This document shows positions 46,901 to 56,526 of a stretch of DNA of 61,134 bases, piece after piece. The DNA is taken from assembly GCF_001746915.1 (NCBI RefSeq), contig NZ_MJGC01000064.1:1-61134 (forward strand), in the 5' to 3' direction. The notes under the pieces are model-generated. The model made no database searches and had not been told where the DNA came from. It saw nothing but the letters and a program-made list of their open reading frames with translations. A program made the translations under genes and the position numbers. Positions within the stretch are counted from its first letter, which is position 1. Each line of letters begins with the position of its first letter. The stretch is from Desertifilum tharense IPPAS B-1220. Lineage in GTDB: Bacteria > Cyanobacteriota > Cyanobacteriia > Cyanobacteriales > Desertifilaceae.

Positions 46901-47535
46901 CGATTTTAGAAGATTGGAAACAGCGGGTGGTTGCTGAAAATCTCTTGCATCCCCAAGTGGTCTATGGTTATTTCCCTTGTCAAGCAGAGGGGAATTCCTT
47001 ACATTTATACGATCCCCAAGCCTATCCTGAAACCTTAAATCGGGCGATAACCTGGAAGTTTCCCCGCCAGAAGTCGATGCGACGCCTGTGTATTGCAGAC
47101 TTCTTTGCTACCCAAGAATCGGGTATTGTGGATGTCTTCCCCATGCAGGCGGTGACGGTGGGGAATATTGCCACGGAGTTTGCTAAACAACTGTTTGAAG
47201 CCAATCAATATACTGATTATCTCTACTTCCACGGGTTGGCGGTACAGGTGGCGGAGGCGGTTGCAGAGTGGACTCATGCCAGAATTCGCCGCGAGTTGGG
47301 GTTAGCAGCCGATCCCGATAATATCCGCGATATCCTGGCGCAACGTTACCAAGGTTCGCGCTATAGCTTCGGTTATCCGGCTTGTCCGAATATTCAGGAT
47401 CAATATCAGCAGTTGGCGCTATTAGGGGCCGAACGGATTAATTTGTACATGGATGAAAGCGAACAAATCTACCCCGAACAGTCCACAACCGCGATCGTAG
47501 CCTATCATCCTGCCGCGAAATATTTTAGCGCCTAG
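43996..47535 (+). CDS. metH: cobalamin-dependent methionine synthase
   Basis: This 1179-residue enzyme transfers methyl from 5-methyltetrahydrofolate to homocysteine via B12. Domains in order are homocysteine-binding (1-320, zinc cysteines in LNCATGP and [10 protein letters not shown]), pterin-binding (about 340-600, [10 protein letters not shown]), helical cap, B12-binding (DVHDIG at 736-741, His738 the lower cobalt ligand) and the AdoMet-binding reactivation domain (about 905-1179). A low-complexity linker ([21 protein letters not shown]) joins the last two. A hairpin follows the stop. No B12 riboswitch was recognised upstream. Confidence 0.97.
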   Translation: MNSPFLQRLHSPERPVIVFDGAMGTNIQTQNLTAEDFGGPQYEGCNEYLIYTKPEAIEKVHRDFLAAGADVIETDTFGATALVLAEYDLGDKAYDLNKKAAELAKRVAVEFSTPEKPRFVAGSIGPTTKLPTLGHIDFDTMQANFAEQAEGLYDGGVDLFIIETCQDVLQIKAALNGVEEVLQRKGDRRPIMVSVTMEVQGTMLVGSEISAALTILEPYKIDILGLNCATGPDRMAEHIKYLCEHSPFVVSCIPNAGLPENIGGHAHYKLTPMELRMALHRFVEDWGVQVIGGCCGTRPEHIQQLAEISQTLHPKQRQPEHEPSAASIYSSQPYTQDNSFLIVGERLNASGSKKCRDMLNAEDWDGLVSLAKAQVREGAHVLDVNVDYVGRDGVKDMHELVSRLVTNVTLPLMLDSTEWEKMEAGLKVAGGKCILNSTNYEDGEPRFLKVLELAKKYGAAVVVGTIDEEGMARTADRKFAIAQRAYRQAVEYGIPGHEIFFDPLALPISTGIEEDRENGKATIEAIRRIRENLPGCHILLGVSNISFGLNPAARITLNSMFLHEAMAVGLDSAIVSASKILPVAKIEPEHQEVCRQLIYDQREYDANGVCIHDPLAKLTTLFEGKTAKREAGIDENLPVEERLKQHIIDGERIGLEDQLKKALEQYPPLEIINTFLLDGMKVVGELFGSGQMQLPFVLQSAETMKSAVAYLEPFMEKQESGNNSKGTVVIATVKGDVHDIGKNLVDIILSNNGYKVVNLGIKQPVDNIIEAYEQHQADCIAMSGLLVKSTAFMKENLEVFNQRGIAVPVILGGAALTPKFVHEDCQNTYKGQVIYGKDAFADLHFMDKLMPAKAAGKWDDGQGFLDETGNGFKPAVGVKEETQPTPQNAEPAEPEVEDTQRSEAVSLEIERPTPPFWGTQVLQPEDIPLAEVFGYLDLQALIAGQWQFRKPKDQSREEYDSFLQEKVYPILEDWKQRVVAENLLHPQVVYGYFPCQAEGNSLHLYDPQAYPETLNRAITWKFPRQKSMRRLCIADFFATQESGIVDVFPMQAVTVGNIATEFAKQLFEANQYTDYLYFHGLAVQVAEAVAEWTHARIRRELGLAADPDNIRDILAQRYQGSRYSFGYPACPNIQDQYQQLALLGAERINLYMDESEQIYPEQSTTAIVAYHPAAKYFSA

Positions 47536-47561
47536 GAACGATTGTTTCCGTATTTTCACCG

Positions 47562-47580
47562 GGGAGAATTCATTTCTCCC
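47562..47580 (+). terminator. hairpin after metH
   Basis: GGGAGAA (47562-47568) and TTCTCCC (47574-47580) form a perfect 7-bp stem with a 5-nt loop 26 nt after the metH stop. The T-content downstream is moderate, so this is a terminator candidate. Confidence 0.55.
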
Positions 47581-48001
47581 TCGATCGTCTTTACAAAAAC
47601 TTGATAATGCGATCGCCAAAACTTTAATCTTTCGGTTAAGCGCAATACAGCGCGATCGCTCTCCTTAGACAACGCCAAACACCGCAAGCGACCATCATGT
47701 CAGGGTTTGAGGAATTTTCAATTGAGAAATAAATTCCAGTTTTCCAGCCTCTAAGTCTTATCAGGAACCCGATTCTTTCTTCATATCAGACTGAGGAAAT
47801 TGACTAGATCGAGCTTAAAATTTCGTAATTCTTCCCTAGGGAGGATCTAGGACTCAAAACTCGCTCGGTAAATTAGACCGAAGACGAGAGCGTTCTCGAA
47901 CGTAAATTTACAGCGATTCACAGCCAGCGCGTTTCATCGATCTCGAATCGAGGGAACTGCTCGGTCTGTTATCAGCCCCCTAAAGAGGTGAGAAGGTTAC
48001 G
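47581..48001 (+). other. long leader region before the polysaccharide cluster
   Basis: These 421 bp have no gene. They contain HIP1 sites and several short imperfect palindromes near 47850-47950 (CTCGAATCGAG, GAGAGCGTTCTC). The last 20 nt are purine-rich (AAAGAGGTGAGAAGG) and serve as ribosome binding site for the first glycosyltransferase gene. A promoter and a long 5' UTR are likely; none can be placed exactly. Confidence 0.4.
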
Positions 48002-49282
48002 ATGAGAATAGCTTTTGTTGTCGGGCGGTTTCCCGTCCTTTCAGAGGCATTTATCCTGAATCAGATTATCGGCTTAATTGACCGAGGTCATGACGTAGAT
48101 ATCTATGCCCTTGAAGGATTTTCTGGCGAAGAAAAGGTTCATCCCGATGTCGAAAAGTACCATTTACTCGATCGCGCCTTCTATGCGCCGCAAGTTCCCG
48201 ATAACTATATTTGGCGAACCCTAAAAGCCTTCGGTCTACTCGTCCGTCACGGATCGAAAGACCCGAAACTGTGTCTAAAAGCGCTCAATTTTTTTCAATA
48301 TGGCAAGCGGGCCGCTTCCTTGAGAACGCTTTACACAACCATCCCCTTTCTGCAAAGTCAGCCTTACGATATCGTCCACTGTCAGTTTGGCACGTATGCG
48401 CTACAAGTCTTAGGCGCACATCAAATTGGCGCAGTTCAGGGTAAATTTGTATCTGCCTTTCGCGGCTATGACATTAGCTGGTACGTCAAAGAAAAAGGGG
48501 AAGAAGTTTATCGCGAACTGTTCGAGTATGCAGACTTCTTTTTAACCAACTGCAACTTCTTTCGGCGGCGCGTCATTAGCCTGGGGTGCGAACCGGAGAA
48601 AATTGTCGTTCACGGATCGGGGATTAATTGCAGCCGTTTTACCTTCAAACCGCGCCATTTCCCGGAAGATGGACGCATCCGCATTGCAACCACGGGCCGC
48701 TTAATCGAGAAAAAAGGCATTGAATATGCCATTCGGGCCGTTGCCCAACTTACTAAAACCTATCCCAATCTTGAATTCAATATTATTGGCGATGGGTATC
48801 TGCGGGAATCCTTTGAACAACTGATCCAAGACTTAGGCGTGACAGACAGCGTGAAACTCCTGGGTTGGCGGCAGCAACAAGAACTGATCGAAATTTTAGA
48901 TCGATCGCACATCTTTGTAGCCCCTAGCGTCACGGCCGCCGACGGCAACCAGGATGCACCCGTCAACACTCTCAAAGAAGCGATGGCGATGGGTTTACCC
49001 GTGATTGGCACCTACCACGGGGGTATCCCAGAACTGATTGAAGAGGGCGTATCGGGTTACTTAGTCCCCGAACGCGATGCTGATGCGATCGCCCTCAAAC
49101 TTCAACAACTCATCGACCATCCGCAAAACTGGCCCGCAATGGGTCAAGCAGGACGGCGCTATGTCGAACAACACTACGACATGAACCAACTCAACGATGA
49201 GTTAGTAGAACTTTACCAAAGCCTGATCCAGCCCCAGAACCCGGCGCTTGTCCGCGACTTAATTTCCACGGCAAGCCGTTAA
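48002..49282 (+). CDS. GT4 glycosyltransferase (colanic-acid WcaL-like)
   Basis: This 426-residue retaining GT-B enzyme has the family start (AFVVGRFPVLSEAFILNQIIGLIDRGHDVDIYA), typical of colanic-acid/amylovoran transferases, and the C-terminal nucleotide-sugar site EAMAMGLPVIGTYHGGIPELI with the E-x7-E motif. It probably adds a hexose to a lipid-linked or growing chain at the cytoplasmic face. It is the first gene of the exporter cluster, followed 32 nt later by a GT2 gene. Confidence 0.88.
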   Translation: MRIAFVVGRFPVLSEAFILNQIIGLIDRGHDVDIYALEGFSGEEKVHPDVEKYHLLDRAFYAPQVPDNYIWRTLKAFGLLVRHGSKDPKLCLKALNFFQYGKRAASLRTLYTTIPFLQSQPYDIVHCQFGTYALQVLGAHQIGAVQGKFVSAFRGYDISWYVKEKGEEVYRELFEYADFFLTNCNFFRRRVISLGCEPEKIVVHGSGINCSRFTFKPRHFPEDGRIRIATTGRLIEKKGIEYAIRAVAQLTKTYPNLEFNIIGDGYLRESFEQLIQDLGVTDSVKLLGWRQQQELIEILDRSHIFVAPSVTAADGNQDAPVNTLKEAMAMGLPVIGTYHGGIPELIEEGVSGYLVPERDADAIALKLQQLIDHPQNWPAMGQAGRRYVEQHYDMNQLNDELVELYQSLIQPQNPALVRDLISTASR

Positions 49283-49314
49283 CTCCCCCGAACTCACAAA
49301 CGGAGTGACCTAAT

Positions 49315-50355
49315 ATGACTCAACCTCTTGTAACCCTTGTGGTGGTTCCCCGCGAACGCTTTAGTTGCGCCCGCGAATCCTTAGAGAGTATTTACGAACA
49401 TACCACCCTCCCCTTTAACCTGGTTTACGTCGATGGCAACTCTCCCCCCAAAGTCCAGCGCTATCTGCAAGAAAAAGCCCAGGAAAAAGGCTTCCAACTG
49501 ATTCGCACCTCCTACTACCTCTCCCCCAACCGCGCCCGCAACATTGGGTTAAGCGAAGTTAAAACCCGTTACCTCGTTTTTGTCGATAACGACGTAATTG
49601 TCAGTCCGGGCTGGTTAGAAGCCCTGGTAGACTGTGCAGAACAGACAAACGCCAGCGTTGTTGGCCCGTTAATGTGTCAATACTTGCCCCTGCATGAAAT
49701 TGTCCACTTCGCGGGCGGCGAGTCGCGCGTGATCGTCGATAAAACGGGGCGTCGCCGGATGCGGGAAAAAATGTACAAACAGGGTCAGCGCGTCGCCGAT
49801 GTTCGCCCGCAATTGCAACGCCACCAAACCGAGTTAGCGGAATTCCATTGCGTCTTAGTCCGTACCGAACTCTTCCAAAAAATCGGCTTCCTCGATGAGG
49901 AAATGGTGAATACCAAAGAACACCTCGATTTCTGCATGACAGTAGCCGAAGCGGGAGGTAGCATTTACTTTGAACCCGACTCGCTGGTGACGTATGTCCC
50001 CGGCCCGCCGTTAGAAGCCAGCGATTTTCACTACTATATGCTGCGCTGGAGTAACGCCTGGACGCTGCAAAGCCTAGAACGGATGCGCGAGAAGTGGGGC
50101 CTTGCAGAGGATGGTTATTTCCAAACCAAATACAAAGGTTTAGGGTGGCGGCGTCGCGATTCCATTGTTCGCCCCTTTGTGGAATGGGTGATGAGACGAC
50201 CCAGCGGACGTTTAGAAGATTTATTGATGCGGTTTGAAGCGCCCTTCAATCGCTTTTTAACCGACCGCTACGCCAAGCAACTGGCCAAACAACCCGCCCC
50301 ACAAAAGTTGCCCCAATCTCCAGCAGCGGAAAAAACCACTGCCACTGTCGCTTAA
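49315..50355 (+). CDS. GT2 glycosyltransferase
   Basis: This is a 346-residue family-2 GT-A enzyme. TLVVVPRERFSCARESLESI leads to the nucleotide-binding LVYVDGNSPP, then FVDNDV, the metal-binding DxD region, and EFHCVLVRTELFQKIGFLDEEMVNTKEHLDFC, a conserved acceptor loop. The tail (APQKLPQSPAAEKTTAT) is low-complexity. It is inferred to extend the glycan made by this cluster. Confidence 0.85.
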   Translation: MTQPLVTLVVVPRERFSCARESLESIYEHTTLPFNLVYVDGNSPPKVQRYLQEKAQEKGFQLIRTSYYLSPNRARNIGLSEVKTRYLVFVDNDVIVSPGWLEALVDCAEQTNASVVGPLMCQYLPLHEIVHFAGGESRVIVDKTGRRRMREKMYKQGQRVADVRPQLQRHQTELAEFHCVLVRTELFQKIGFLDEEMVNTKEHLDFCMTVAEAGGSIYFEPDSLVTYVPGPPLEASDFHYYMLRWSNAWTLQSLERMREKWGLAEDGYFQTKYKGLGWRRRDSIVRPFVEWVMRRPSGRLEDLLMRFEAPFNRFLTDRYAKQLAKQPAPQKLPQSPAAEKTTATVA

Positions 50356-50374
50356 TCGCCCATTATTCACATTA

Positions 50375-51241
50375 ATGCCAAGGAATTACAACATTATGCC
50401 CCAGGAGGTTATTTATACGCCCCGCAGTCGGATGAGAAGCCCTTTGTTTCTTTTTCGGCAGATGTGGCGGGATTTGTTGGCTTCGCGAGAACTCGCTTGG
50501 CGGCTGATGGTTCGCGATATTAGCGCTCAATATCGTCAATCCTTTTTTGGGGTGGCTTGGGCATTTTTACCCCCAATTGTCATGGCTGCGGGTTTCACCT
50601 TAGCCGGAGAAGCCAATGTGATTAATGTGGGGGAAACAGATATTCCCTATCCCGCCTATGTGATGTTTAGTACGGCCCTCTGGCAAACCTTTGTTGAGGC
50701 TTTAAATGGGCCGGTGTTAGCAGTGACGGAAGCTAAACCGATGCTGTCGCGGGTGAATTTTCCCAGGGAGGCGATTATTTTAGCCAAGTTGGGAGAAGTT
50801 TTATTTAATTTTTCGATCAAGCTGATTTTAATTGTTGGCTTATTTATCTGGTTTCGAGTGCCCATCAGTTGGACGATTCTGATTGCACCCGTTGCGCTTA
50901 TTCACTTGATTTTGTTAGGCACTTTATTCGGCGTGTTGTTGGCTCCTTTGGGGGCGCTGTATAAGGATGTTTCCAAGGGAATCACAATTTTAACGGGGTT
51001 TTGGTTGTTTATCACGCCTGTCATTTATCCAGTTCCTAGCGGTGGCTTATTTGGAACGTTGGTGAGGCTTAATCCTGTAACGCCTTTGTTGGTGACAACG
51101 CGAGAATTAGCAACGGCAGAAACCCTTTCCGACCCCGTAAGCTTTTGGGTGGTGAGTGCTTTAACGTTAATCGGTTTGTTTTTAACTTGGTTGGCGTTTC
51201 GGTTAGCAATGCCATTTGTTATTGAACGCATGAGTTCCTAA
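50375..51241 (+). CDS. ABC-2 type polysaccharide exporter permease (Wzm-like)
   Basis: This 288-residue membrane protein has six predicted helices. The cytoplasmic amphipathic start (FRQMWRDLLASRELAWRLMVRDISAQYRQSFFGVAWAFLPP) is typical of Wzm/TagG permeases. With the ATPase at 52512 it should flip undecaprenyl-linked polysaccharide to the outside. An ATG at 50396 behind AAGGA is an alternative start. The partner ATPase is separated by one GT2 gene. Confidence 0.88.
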   Translation: MPRNYNIMPQEVIYTPRSRMRSPLFLFRQMWRDLLASRELAWRLMVRDISAQYRQSFFGVAWAFLPPIVMAAGFTLAGEANVINVGETDIPYPAYVMFSTALWQTFVEALNGPVLAVTEAKPMLSRVNFPREAIILAKLGEVLFNFSIKLILIVGLFIWFRVPISWTILIAPVALIHLILLGTLFGVLLAPLGALYKDVSKGITILTGFWLFITPVIYPVPSGGLFGTLVRLNPVTPLLVTTRELATAETLSDPVSFWVVSALTLIGLFLTWLAFRLAMPFVIERMSS

Positions 51242-51330
51242 GCGTCAAGCTTGGGTTTTCAATCAGTTAAAAGGTTTGGGTTAGGGGGAGGTTAACTAGA
51301 AAGGTTCAGAACAACGTAGAGGTTAAGTTA

Positions 51331-52395
51331 ATGATGTCTAAGCTAGTTTCAATCGTTATTCCCTGCTATAACGCTCAAAAATGGATAGGTGCAGCTATTG
51401 AAAGTTGCTTGAATCAAACTTACTCGAATATTGAGGTGATTGTTGTTGATGATGGTTCGAGCGATCGCAGTTTGGAAGTCATTAAAAAATATGGCGATCG
51501 CATTCGCTGGGAAACGGGACAAAATCGCGGTGGAAATTACGCTCGCAATCGCGGTTTTGCCTTATCCCAAGGCGATTATATCCAATTTTTAGATGCCGAT
51601 GATACCTTACTGCCTCAGAAAATAGAACAGCAGGTTCGCTGTTTAGAAGAAACGCAAGCTGATGTCGCCTATAGCGACTGGCGCTACCAGTTTCATCAGC
51701 CCGATGGAGAAATTGAATGGGGTAAAATTCAAGTCTGCGGCCCCAAGAGCGATTTTCTAGAAACTCTCCTTTCAAATGACCGTTGGACGCCCATCATTTG
51801 CACGCTCTTTACTAGAGAAATTGTCGAACGTAGTGGCGGCTGGGATGAAGATTTAGAAGCTGCTCAAGATCGAGATTTCTTATTTGCAACTGCTTTTGCT
51901 GACGCGCAATTTGCCTATAGTCCAGGTTGTCATTCTCTCTATCGCCGATATGGGAATGTTACAGTTTCTTCTAAATCAAAAGGACGCTGGTTAAACAACC
52001 ATTGTGCGGTAATGAAAAAAGCCGAAAATCGCCTAAAAGAATCGGGCAAGCTTTCCTGGCGCTATCGCCGAGCCTTAGCGAAAGCCTATTATGATATGGG
52101 GCGAGAATATCTTTACAGCGAATTTCCTCACCAATTACCGCACGCTAAATACTTGCGTCACCAGAAATCGCTAGAAGAAACCTTAAGGCTTTATCCCCCC
52201 TTTAGAGCGCGCGATCGCAAACTGAGCTATCGTTTAATTCAGAAAACCTTGGGAATTCGCCGCGCCGAAATGACCTCTTACTACACCACGCGATTCAAAA
52301 TGTGGCTAAAGGAACAAAAAGGCAATTGGGTTCCTCAAAGCTTATTAGAATCTAATTGGAGTCAATCTTCTCTCGCAGAAGTCCCGGAAGATTAA
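51331..52395 (+). CDS. GT2 glycosyltransferase between exporter genes
   Basis: This 354-residue GT-A enzyme has [37 protein letters not shown] and the metal-binding LDADDT, then LSNDRWTPIICTLFTREIVERSGGWDE. It sits between the permease and ATPase genes of the exporter and so belongs to the same glycan pathway. The C-terminus is long and basic (RRAEMTSYYTTRFKMWLKEQKG). Confidence 0.87.
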   Translation: MMSKLVSIVIPCYNAQKWIGAAIESCLNQTYSNIEVIVVDDGSSDRSLEVIKKYGDRIRWETGQNRGGNYARNRGFALSQGDYIQFLDADDTLLPQKIEQQVRCLEETQADVAYSDWRYQFHQPDGEIEWGKIQVCGPKSDFLETLLSNDRWTPIICTLFTREIVERSGGWDEDLEAAQDRDFLFATAFADAQFAYSPGCHSLYRRYGNVTVSSKSKGRWLNNHCAVMKKAENRLKESGKLSWRYRRALAKAYYDMGREYLYSEFPHQLPHAKYLRHQKSLEETLRLYPPFRARDRKLSYRLIQKTLGIRRAEMTSYYTTRFKMWLKEQKGNWVPQSLLESNWSQSSLAEVPED

Positions 52396-52511
52396 GGAAA
52401 AAGCAAGTACAAAATGCTACAGTATAAAACAGAAAAGCTCAGTCAAAAATGACTAAGATTAATCTGTAAATGGTGTGAAATAGCCGCTTGGGAGACAAGA
52501 GTAAGCAATTT

Positions 52512-53801
52512 ATGATAACAGTCAATAAAAGCGAACAGCAACCTGTTTTTGAAACCAACGATTCCGATATTGTCGTTTCTGTAAAAGATGTTTCTAAGAA
52601 ATTTTGCCGCGACTTAAAGCGCTCCTTATTCTACGGGTTGCAGGATATTGTAACAGAAATTTCTGGGGGAGATCGTCAGAGCGATCGCTTACGCAAAAGA
52701 GAATTTTGGGCGCTCAGAGATGTCAACTTTCAATTGCGTAGAGGCGAAGCTTTAGGGCTAGTGGGTTCCAACGGGGCGGGTAAAAGTACCCTGCTGAGAA
52801 TTATTAGCGGCTTAATTCACCCCGACACCGGAATCATCCAAGTTAAAGGCAGAGTGGCTCCCTTAATTGCCCTCGGTGCTGGCTTTAATCCCATTCTCAC
52901 CGGGCGGGAAAATATCTATGCCAATATGTCTATTTTAGGCTTGCCGACTAGCGAAATTAAACGTCGCTTTGATGATGTCGTCGAATTTGCTGAAATCGCC
53001 GATGCGCTCGATGCACCCGTACAAACCTACAGTTCCGGGATGGCAGCCCGTTTAGGCTTTGCCTGTGCCATTCATATCGATCCCGACGTGCTTTTAATTG
53101 ACGAAGTTTTAGCCGTAGGCGACATTCGTTTTAAGATGAAATGTCACCATCGACTCGCCAAATTACGCGAGCAAGGAACCGCATTTGTCCTGGTTTCCCA
53201 TAACCCCCATAGCTTGCTCAATGTTTGTAATACATCCATCTATTTGAAAAAAGGACAACTCATTACTTCCGGCGAAACCGAAGCCGTCATGCGCCAGTAC
53301 GAAGAAGACTTATGCATGAGCGGTACAGAAGCCGCAATTGGGCCTTTATTTTTACCAGAAAAGCCGAAAAGCGAAAGTTTAGGTTTAGATATTCGCGCCA
53401 TTTATTTCAAAGACGCCGCCGGAAATATCCTCGATACTCCCTATACGGGAGAGCATACCTATTGGTGCGTGGAATGCGACGTACATGACTATATTGAAGA
53501 CGCCAACTTAGGCATTTCTGCCACCGCATTATCAGGCGAAAATAATCGCGTCTTTTATTTAACTTCAACAAGCGATCAAGTTCCTTTAAATCTAGCTCCC
53601 GGAAAAGTTGAACTTCAACTTGAAATGCCGAGCTTAGGCTTAATTCCAGGGGTTTATACCTCCCATGTTTACGTTCGTAGCGGCGTGCGTTCCTACGATA
53701 TTGTCAAAACCTTCCGTTTCACCGTCAAATCCGAACGACTGGTTAGTAATTGTCTCTATTACCAAGCTCGGAATTGGAATGTTGTTCAAAAATCTCGATA
53801 G
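52512..53801 (+). CDS. ABC exporter ATPase with Wzt-type carbohydrate-binding C-terminus
   Basis: The product has 429 residues. ATG 52512 is chosen over a TTG at 52488. The ATPase has Walker A GSNGAGKST (about 85-93), signature YSSGMAARLGFA, Walker B DVLLIDEVLAVGD and the H-loop SHNPHSLL. The last 140 residues form a Wzt-like beta-sandwich (YWCVECDVHDYIEDANLGISA…PGVYTSHVYVRSGVRSYD), which in the O-antigen ATPase Wzt recognises the chain end. This suggests that export is tied to a specific terminal sugar or cap. Confidence 0.9.
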   Translation: MITVNKSEQQPVFETNDSDIVVSVKDVSKKFCRDLKRSLFYGLQDIVTEISGGDRQSDRLRKREFWALRDVNFQLRRGEALGLVGSNGAGKSTLLRIISGLIHPDTGIIQVKGRVAPLIALGAGFNPILTGRENIYANMSILGLPTSEIKRRFDDVVEFAEIADALDAPVQTYSSGMAARLGFACAIHIDPDVLLIDEVLAVGDIRFKMKCHHRLAKLREQGTAFVLVSHNPHSLLNVCNTSIYLKKGQLITSGETEAVMRQYEEDLCMSGTEAAIGPLFLPEKPKSESLGLDIRAIYFKDAAGNILDTPYTGEHTYWCVECDVHDYIEDANLGISATALSGENNRVFYLTSTSDQVPLNLAPGKVELQLEMPSLGLIPGVYTSHVYVRSGVRSYDIVKTFRFTVKSERLVSNCLYYQARNWNVVQKSR

Positions 53802-53815
53802 AGAATCTTAACATT

Positions 53816-54709
53816 ATGAATAATCCTCGATTGAGTATTATTATTCCCACCTACAACCGCCCTCATTTACTTCCCCGTGCTGTTAAAAGTGCCTTAGAGC
53901 AAACCATAGAAGAGATTGAAGTGATTGTCGTTGATGATGGGTCTAAAACTCCACCTCAACTTGAAGAACATCCCAAACTCAAAGTGATTCGCTTTGAGCA
54001 AAATCAAGGAAATGCAGTAGTTCGCAATGCGGGTGCAAAAGCAGCCAAAGGACAGTGGATTTCCTACCTAGATGATGACGATCGATTATTACCTACATTT
54101 GCCGAAACATCCCTGAATGCACTAGAAAAAACGCATCTTCCCAAGCCGGTTGCTGCTATTTCTGCTCTTGCTGTCGTCAACAACCAAGGAGAAGTCCTTC
54201 AAACTCGCGTTCCTCCCACTTTACCGCGCGGTTCCTATTTCTTTTTAGAAGAAATTGAACCTCAATATTCTTTTCTTTCTAAACAAACTCTTTTCATCGA
54301 ACGAGAGCTTTTTTTAAGCATTGGCGGTTTTGATGAATCGTTTCGTTCCCGCGTCTATACCGAGTTATATTTGCGCCTCAATCCTATTTGCTCGTTATTA
54401 GGAATTCCAGAGGTTACGTATCACCTAACAGCCCATGAAGGACCTCGCGTTTCGCGGAACCCGGCATTTCGGCAAACCAGTTTTGAACAACTGATTGCTA
54501 AACATCAAAATATCTTTGAATCTCATCCTAAAGGATTTGCTAATTTTCTCTATTCTCACGCTCAAATCTCCTCTGAACAGGGGCAATTATTCGCTGCTGC
54601 CAAGCATCTAATCTGGGCAATGAGTGTTGAACCTCGTCACATTTTAGGAACCCTAACTTGGCCCTATCGAGAAAAGCTAAAAGCGCAACAACTCATCTCT
54701 CATTCTTGA
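53816..54709 (+). CDS. GT2 glycosyltransferase (tandem paralogue 1)
   Basis: The product has 297 residues, starting ATG 53816 ([30 protein letters not shown]) only 14 nt after the ATPase gene. Motifs are VVDDGSKTPPQLEEHP and YLDDDDRLLPTF. It is closely related along its length to the gene at 55046 (shared [36 protein letters not shown] ends, [11 protein letters not shown]). It lacks membrane helices. Confidence 0.87.
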   Translation: MNNPRLSIIIPTYNRPHLLPRAVKSALEQTIEEIEVIVVDDGSKTPPQLEEHPKLKVIRFEQNQGNAVVRNAGAKAAKGQWISYLDDDDRLLPTFAETSLNALEKTHLPKPVAAISALAVVNNQGEVLQTRVPPTLPRGSYFFLEEIEPQYSFLSKQTLFIERELFLSIGGFDESFRSRVYTELYLRLNPICSLLGIPEVTYHLTAHEGPRVSRNPAFRQTSFEQLIAKHQNIFESHPKGFANFLYSHAQISSEQGQLFAAAKHLIWAMSVEPRHILGTLTWPYREKLKAQQLISHS

Positions 54710-55045
54710 ATTTGATTAGATTCGTTGATTTTTGTGGGTGCAGTCTGCGCGTCAGGCATAACTTACAATGAATTCTTGGAGCGTTTAATCGATTTTAATA
54801 AGGCTATTGATGCGACCCAGCATTCTCTCGAAGGGTGTTGGGTTTCACTTCGTTCTACCCAACCTACCAGGGTTCTTCTAGTTGGTGTAGAGTTGCCCTC
54901 TTCAATTCAGCAGATTCATCCTAGTTTTTTGTTCCGTCTTAAGAGTGAAGTAAATTTCCGAAAAAAACTAAAGATTGTAGAGGTTGGGTAGGTATCTTAC
55001 CCGCTTTTTTTTTGCATGGGTCTAACGATCCTTTTTGCCAAAAAT
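54710..55045 (+). other. spacer between tandem GT2 paralogues, no convincing gene
   Basis: These 336 bp separate the two GT2 genes. The spacer contains a palindrome (GTTGGGT at 54837-54843 with ACCCAAC at 54857-54863) and a terminator at 54986-55013. One 88-codon forward frame begins with TTG and has no family resemblance; it is not called. Confidence 0.5.
54986..55013 (+). terminator. rho-independent terminator between GT2 paralogues
   Basis: GGGTA pairs with TACCC across 7 nt, followed by GC and nine T. It should end transcription of the exporter operon before the last GT2 gene, which then needs its own promoter. Confidence 0.75.
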
Positions 55046-55972
55046 ATGACACACCTCTTCCTCACCATCATCATTCCCACGTATAATCGCCCTCACTTAT
55101 TACCCCGTGCAGTAGAAAGTGCTTTGGGGCAAACCTTGGATGAAATTGAAGTTATTGTCGTTGATGATGCTTCTACTGAACCCGTCCAACTTCCCGAACA
55201 TCCCAAACTCCGCGTTATTCGTCTAGAGAAAAATCAAGGAATTTCCGCAGTCCGCAATATTGGGGCGAAAGCTGCCCGCAGCCAGTGGATAACCTTTCTC
55301 GATGATGATGATATTTTGCTTCCCCATCATGGGGAAGTGGCGCTAAAAGCCTTACGAGAAACGACTCTACCGCCTCCTGTCGCCGCCCTTAGCGGGATGG
55401 AAGTGGTTACGCCAACAGGTCAGGTTTTGCAAACTCGCATTCCACCCACCTTGAAGCGAGGTGCCTATTTCCATCTAGAAGATATCCCATCAGACCAGTC
55501 TTTTCTATCCAAGCAGACTTTAGTGGTGGAACGAGAACTGCTTCTGGGTTTGGGCGGTTATGATGAGGCCTTCAGTTCTCGCGAACATACCGAACTGTTT
55601 TTAAGACTGAACCCCGTTTGTTCGCTACTGGGTATCCCTGCGGTGACTTATCGCCAAACCGCCCACCAAGGGGCGCGTCTTTCCCAGGCGGATAAGTTGC
55701 GACAAATCGATTTTGCCCGCCTGTTACGCAAGCACAAGACCGTTTTTCAAGCCCATCCTCAAGGGTTTGCCAATTTTCTCTATAGCCATGCGGAAAAATC
55801 CTACAGCCAAGGTCAACCCCTAGCGGCCTTCAAAGCCTTATTGTGGGCAATTCGCCTGAAACCGCGCCATATTTTGGGTACCCTAACTTGGCCGTATCGG
55901 AACCAATTGAATCAACAGTTTGGCAAAAAATCGTCAGTTGTTCTGGAACAAAGCCCTAAAATAGACAACTGA
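55046..55972 (+). CDS. GT2 glycosyltransferase (tandem paralogue 2)
   Basis: The product has 308 residues from ATG 55046 ([30 protein letters not shown]). It is a close paralogue of the gene at 53816, with [16 protein letters not shown] and [12 protein letters not shown]. It follows the terminator and lies 19 nt before ispF, so it may share a transcript with ispF. Divergence in the acceptor half (about 120-230) suggests a different acceptor. Confidence 0.87.
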   Translation: MTHLFLTIIIPTYNRPHLLPRAVESALGQTLDEIEVIVVDDASTEPVQLPEHPKLRVIRLEKNQGISAVRNIGAKAARSQWITFLDDDDILLPHHGEVALKALRETTLPPPVAALSGMEVVTPTGQVLQTRIPPTLKRGAYFHLEDIPSDQSFLSKQTLVVERELLLGLGGYDEAFSSREHTELFLRLNPVCSLLGIPAVTYRQTAHQGARLSQADKLRQIDFARLLRKHKTVFQAHPQGFANFLYSHAEKSYSQGQPLAAFKALLWAIRLKPRHILGTLTWPYRNQLNQQFGKKSSVVLEQSPKIDN

Positions 55973-55991
55973 CCTCTTCATCTCGGCCCCC

Positions 55992-56477
55992 ATGAGCAAA
56001 ATTCGGATCGGTAACGGCTATGATATTCACTGCTTGGTTGCAGGTCGCCCTTTAATTCTGGGCGGCGTTCCTATTCCCCACGAAAAGGGGTTACTCGGTC
56101 ATAGCGATGCTGATGTGTTGACCCATGCGATTATGGATGCGTTGCTGGGGGCCTTAAGTTTAGGAGATATTGGCTTATATTTTCCGCCCTCCGATCCGCA
56201 ATGGGCGGGGGCGGATAGTTTGGTGTTGCTGCAAAAAGTTGCCGAACTGGTGAAAGATAAGGGTTACGCCATTGGTAACATTGACTCGGTGGTTGTGGCA
56301 GAACGACCCAAGTTGAAACCGCATATTGAAGCAATGCGCGATCGCCTCTCCGCTACCCTAGAGTTAGAACCGCAACAAATTGGCATCAAAGCCACCACCA
56401 ACGAAAAACTTGGCCCCGTCGGACGCGAAGAAGGAATTGCAGCCTACGCCGTCGCCCTTGTTTATCCCGCCGAATAA
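55992..56477 (+). CDS. ispF: 2-C-methyl-D-erythritol 2,4-cyclodiphosphate synthase
   Basis: This 161-residue trimeric zinc enzyme of the MEP pathway closes the cyclic diphosphate. It has GNGYDIHCL and [21 protein letters not shown] with the zinc ligands (Asp10, His12, and His from GHSDAD), and the C-terminal [22 protein letters not shown]. dxs is 22 kb upstream in this window. Confidence 0.97.
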   Translation: MSKIRIGNGYDIHCLVAGRPLILGGVPIPHEKGLLGHSDADVLTHAIMDALLGALSLGDIGLYFPPSDPQWAGADSLVLLQKVAELVKDKGYAIGNIDSVVVAERPKLKPHIEAMRDRLSATLELEPQQIGIKATTNEKLGPVGREEGIAAYAVALVYPAE

Positions 56478-56526
56478 TCCTCAAATTCGTTAAAATCGCA
56501 GCAAGCCGAGTCAGCAGACGACAATC

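Noticed and set aside
54725..54991. 88-codon forward frame between the two GT2 paralogues
   Set aside because: It begins with TTG, has no Shine-Dalgarno or recognisable family, contains a dispersed palindrome and ends inside the terminator stem.
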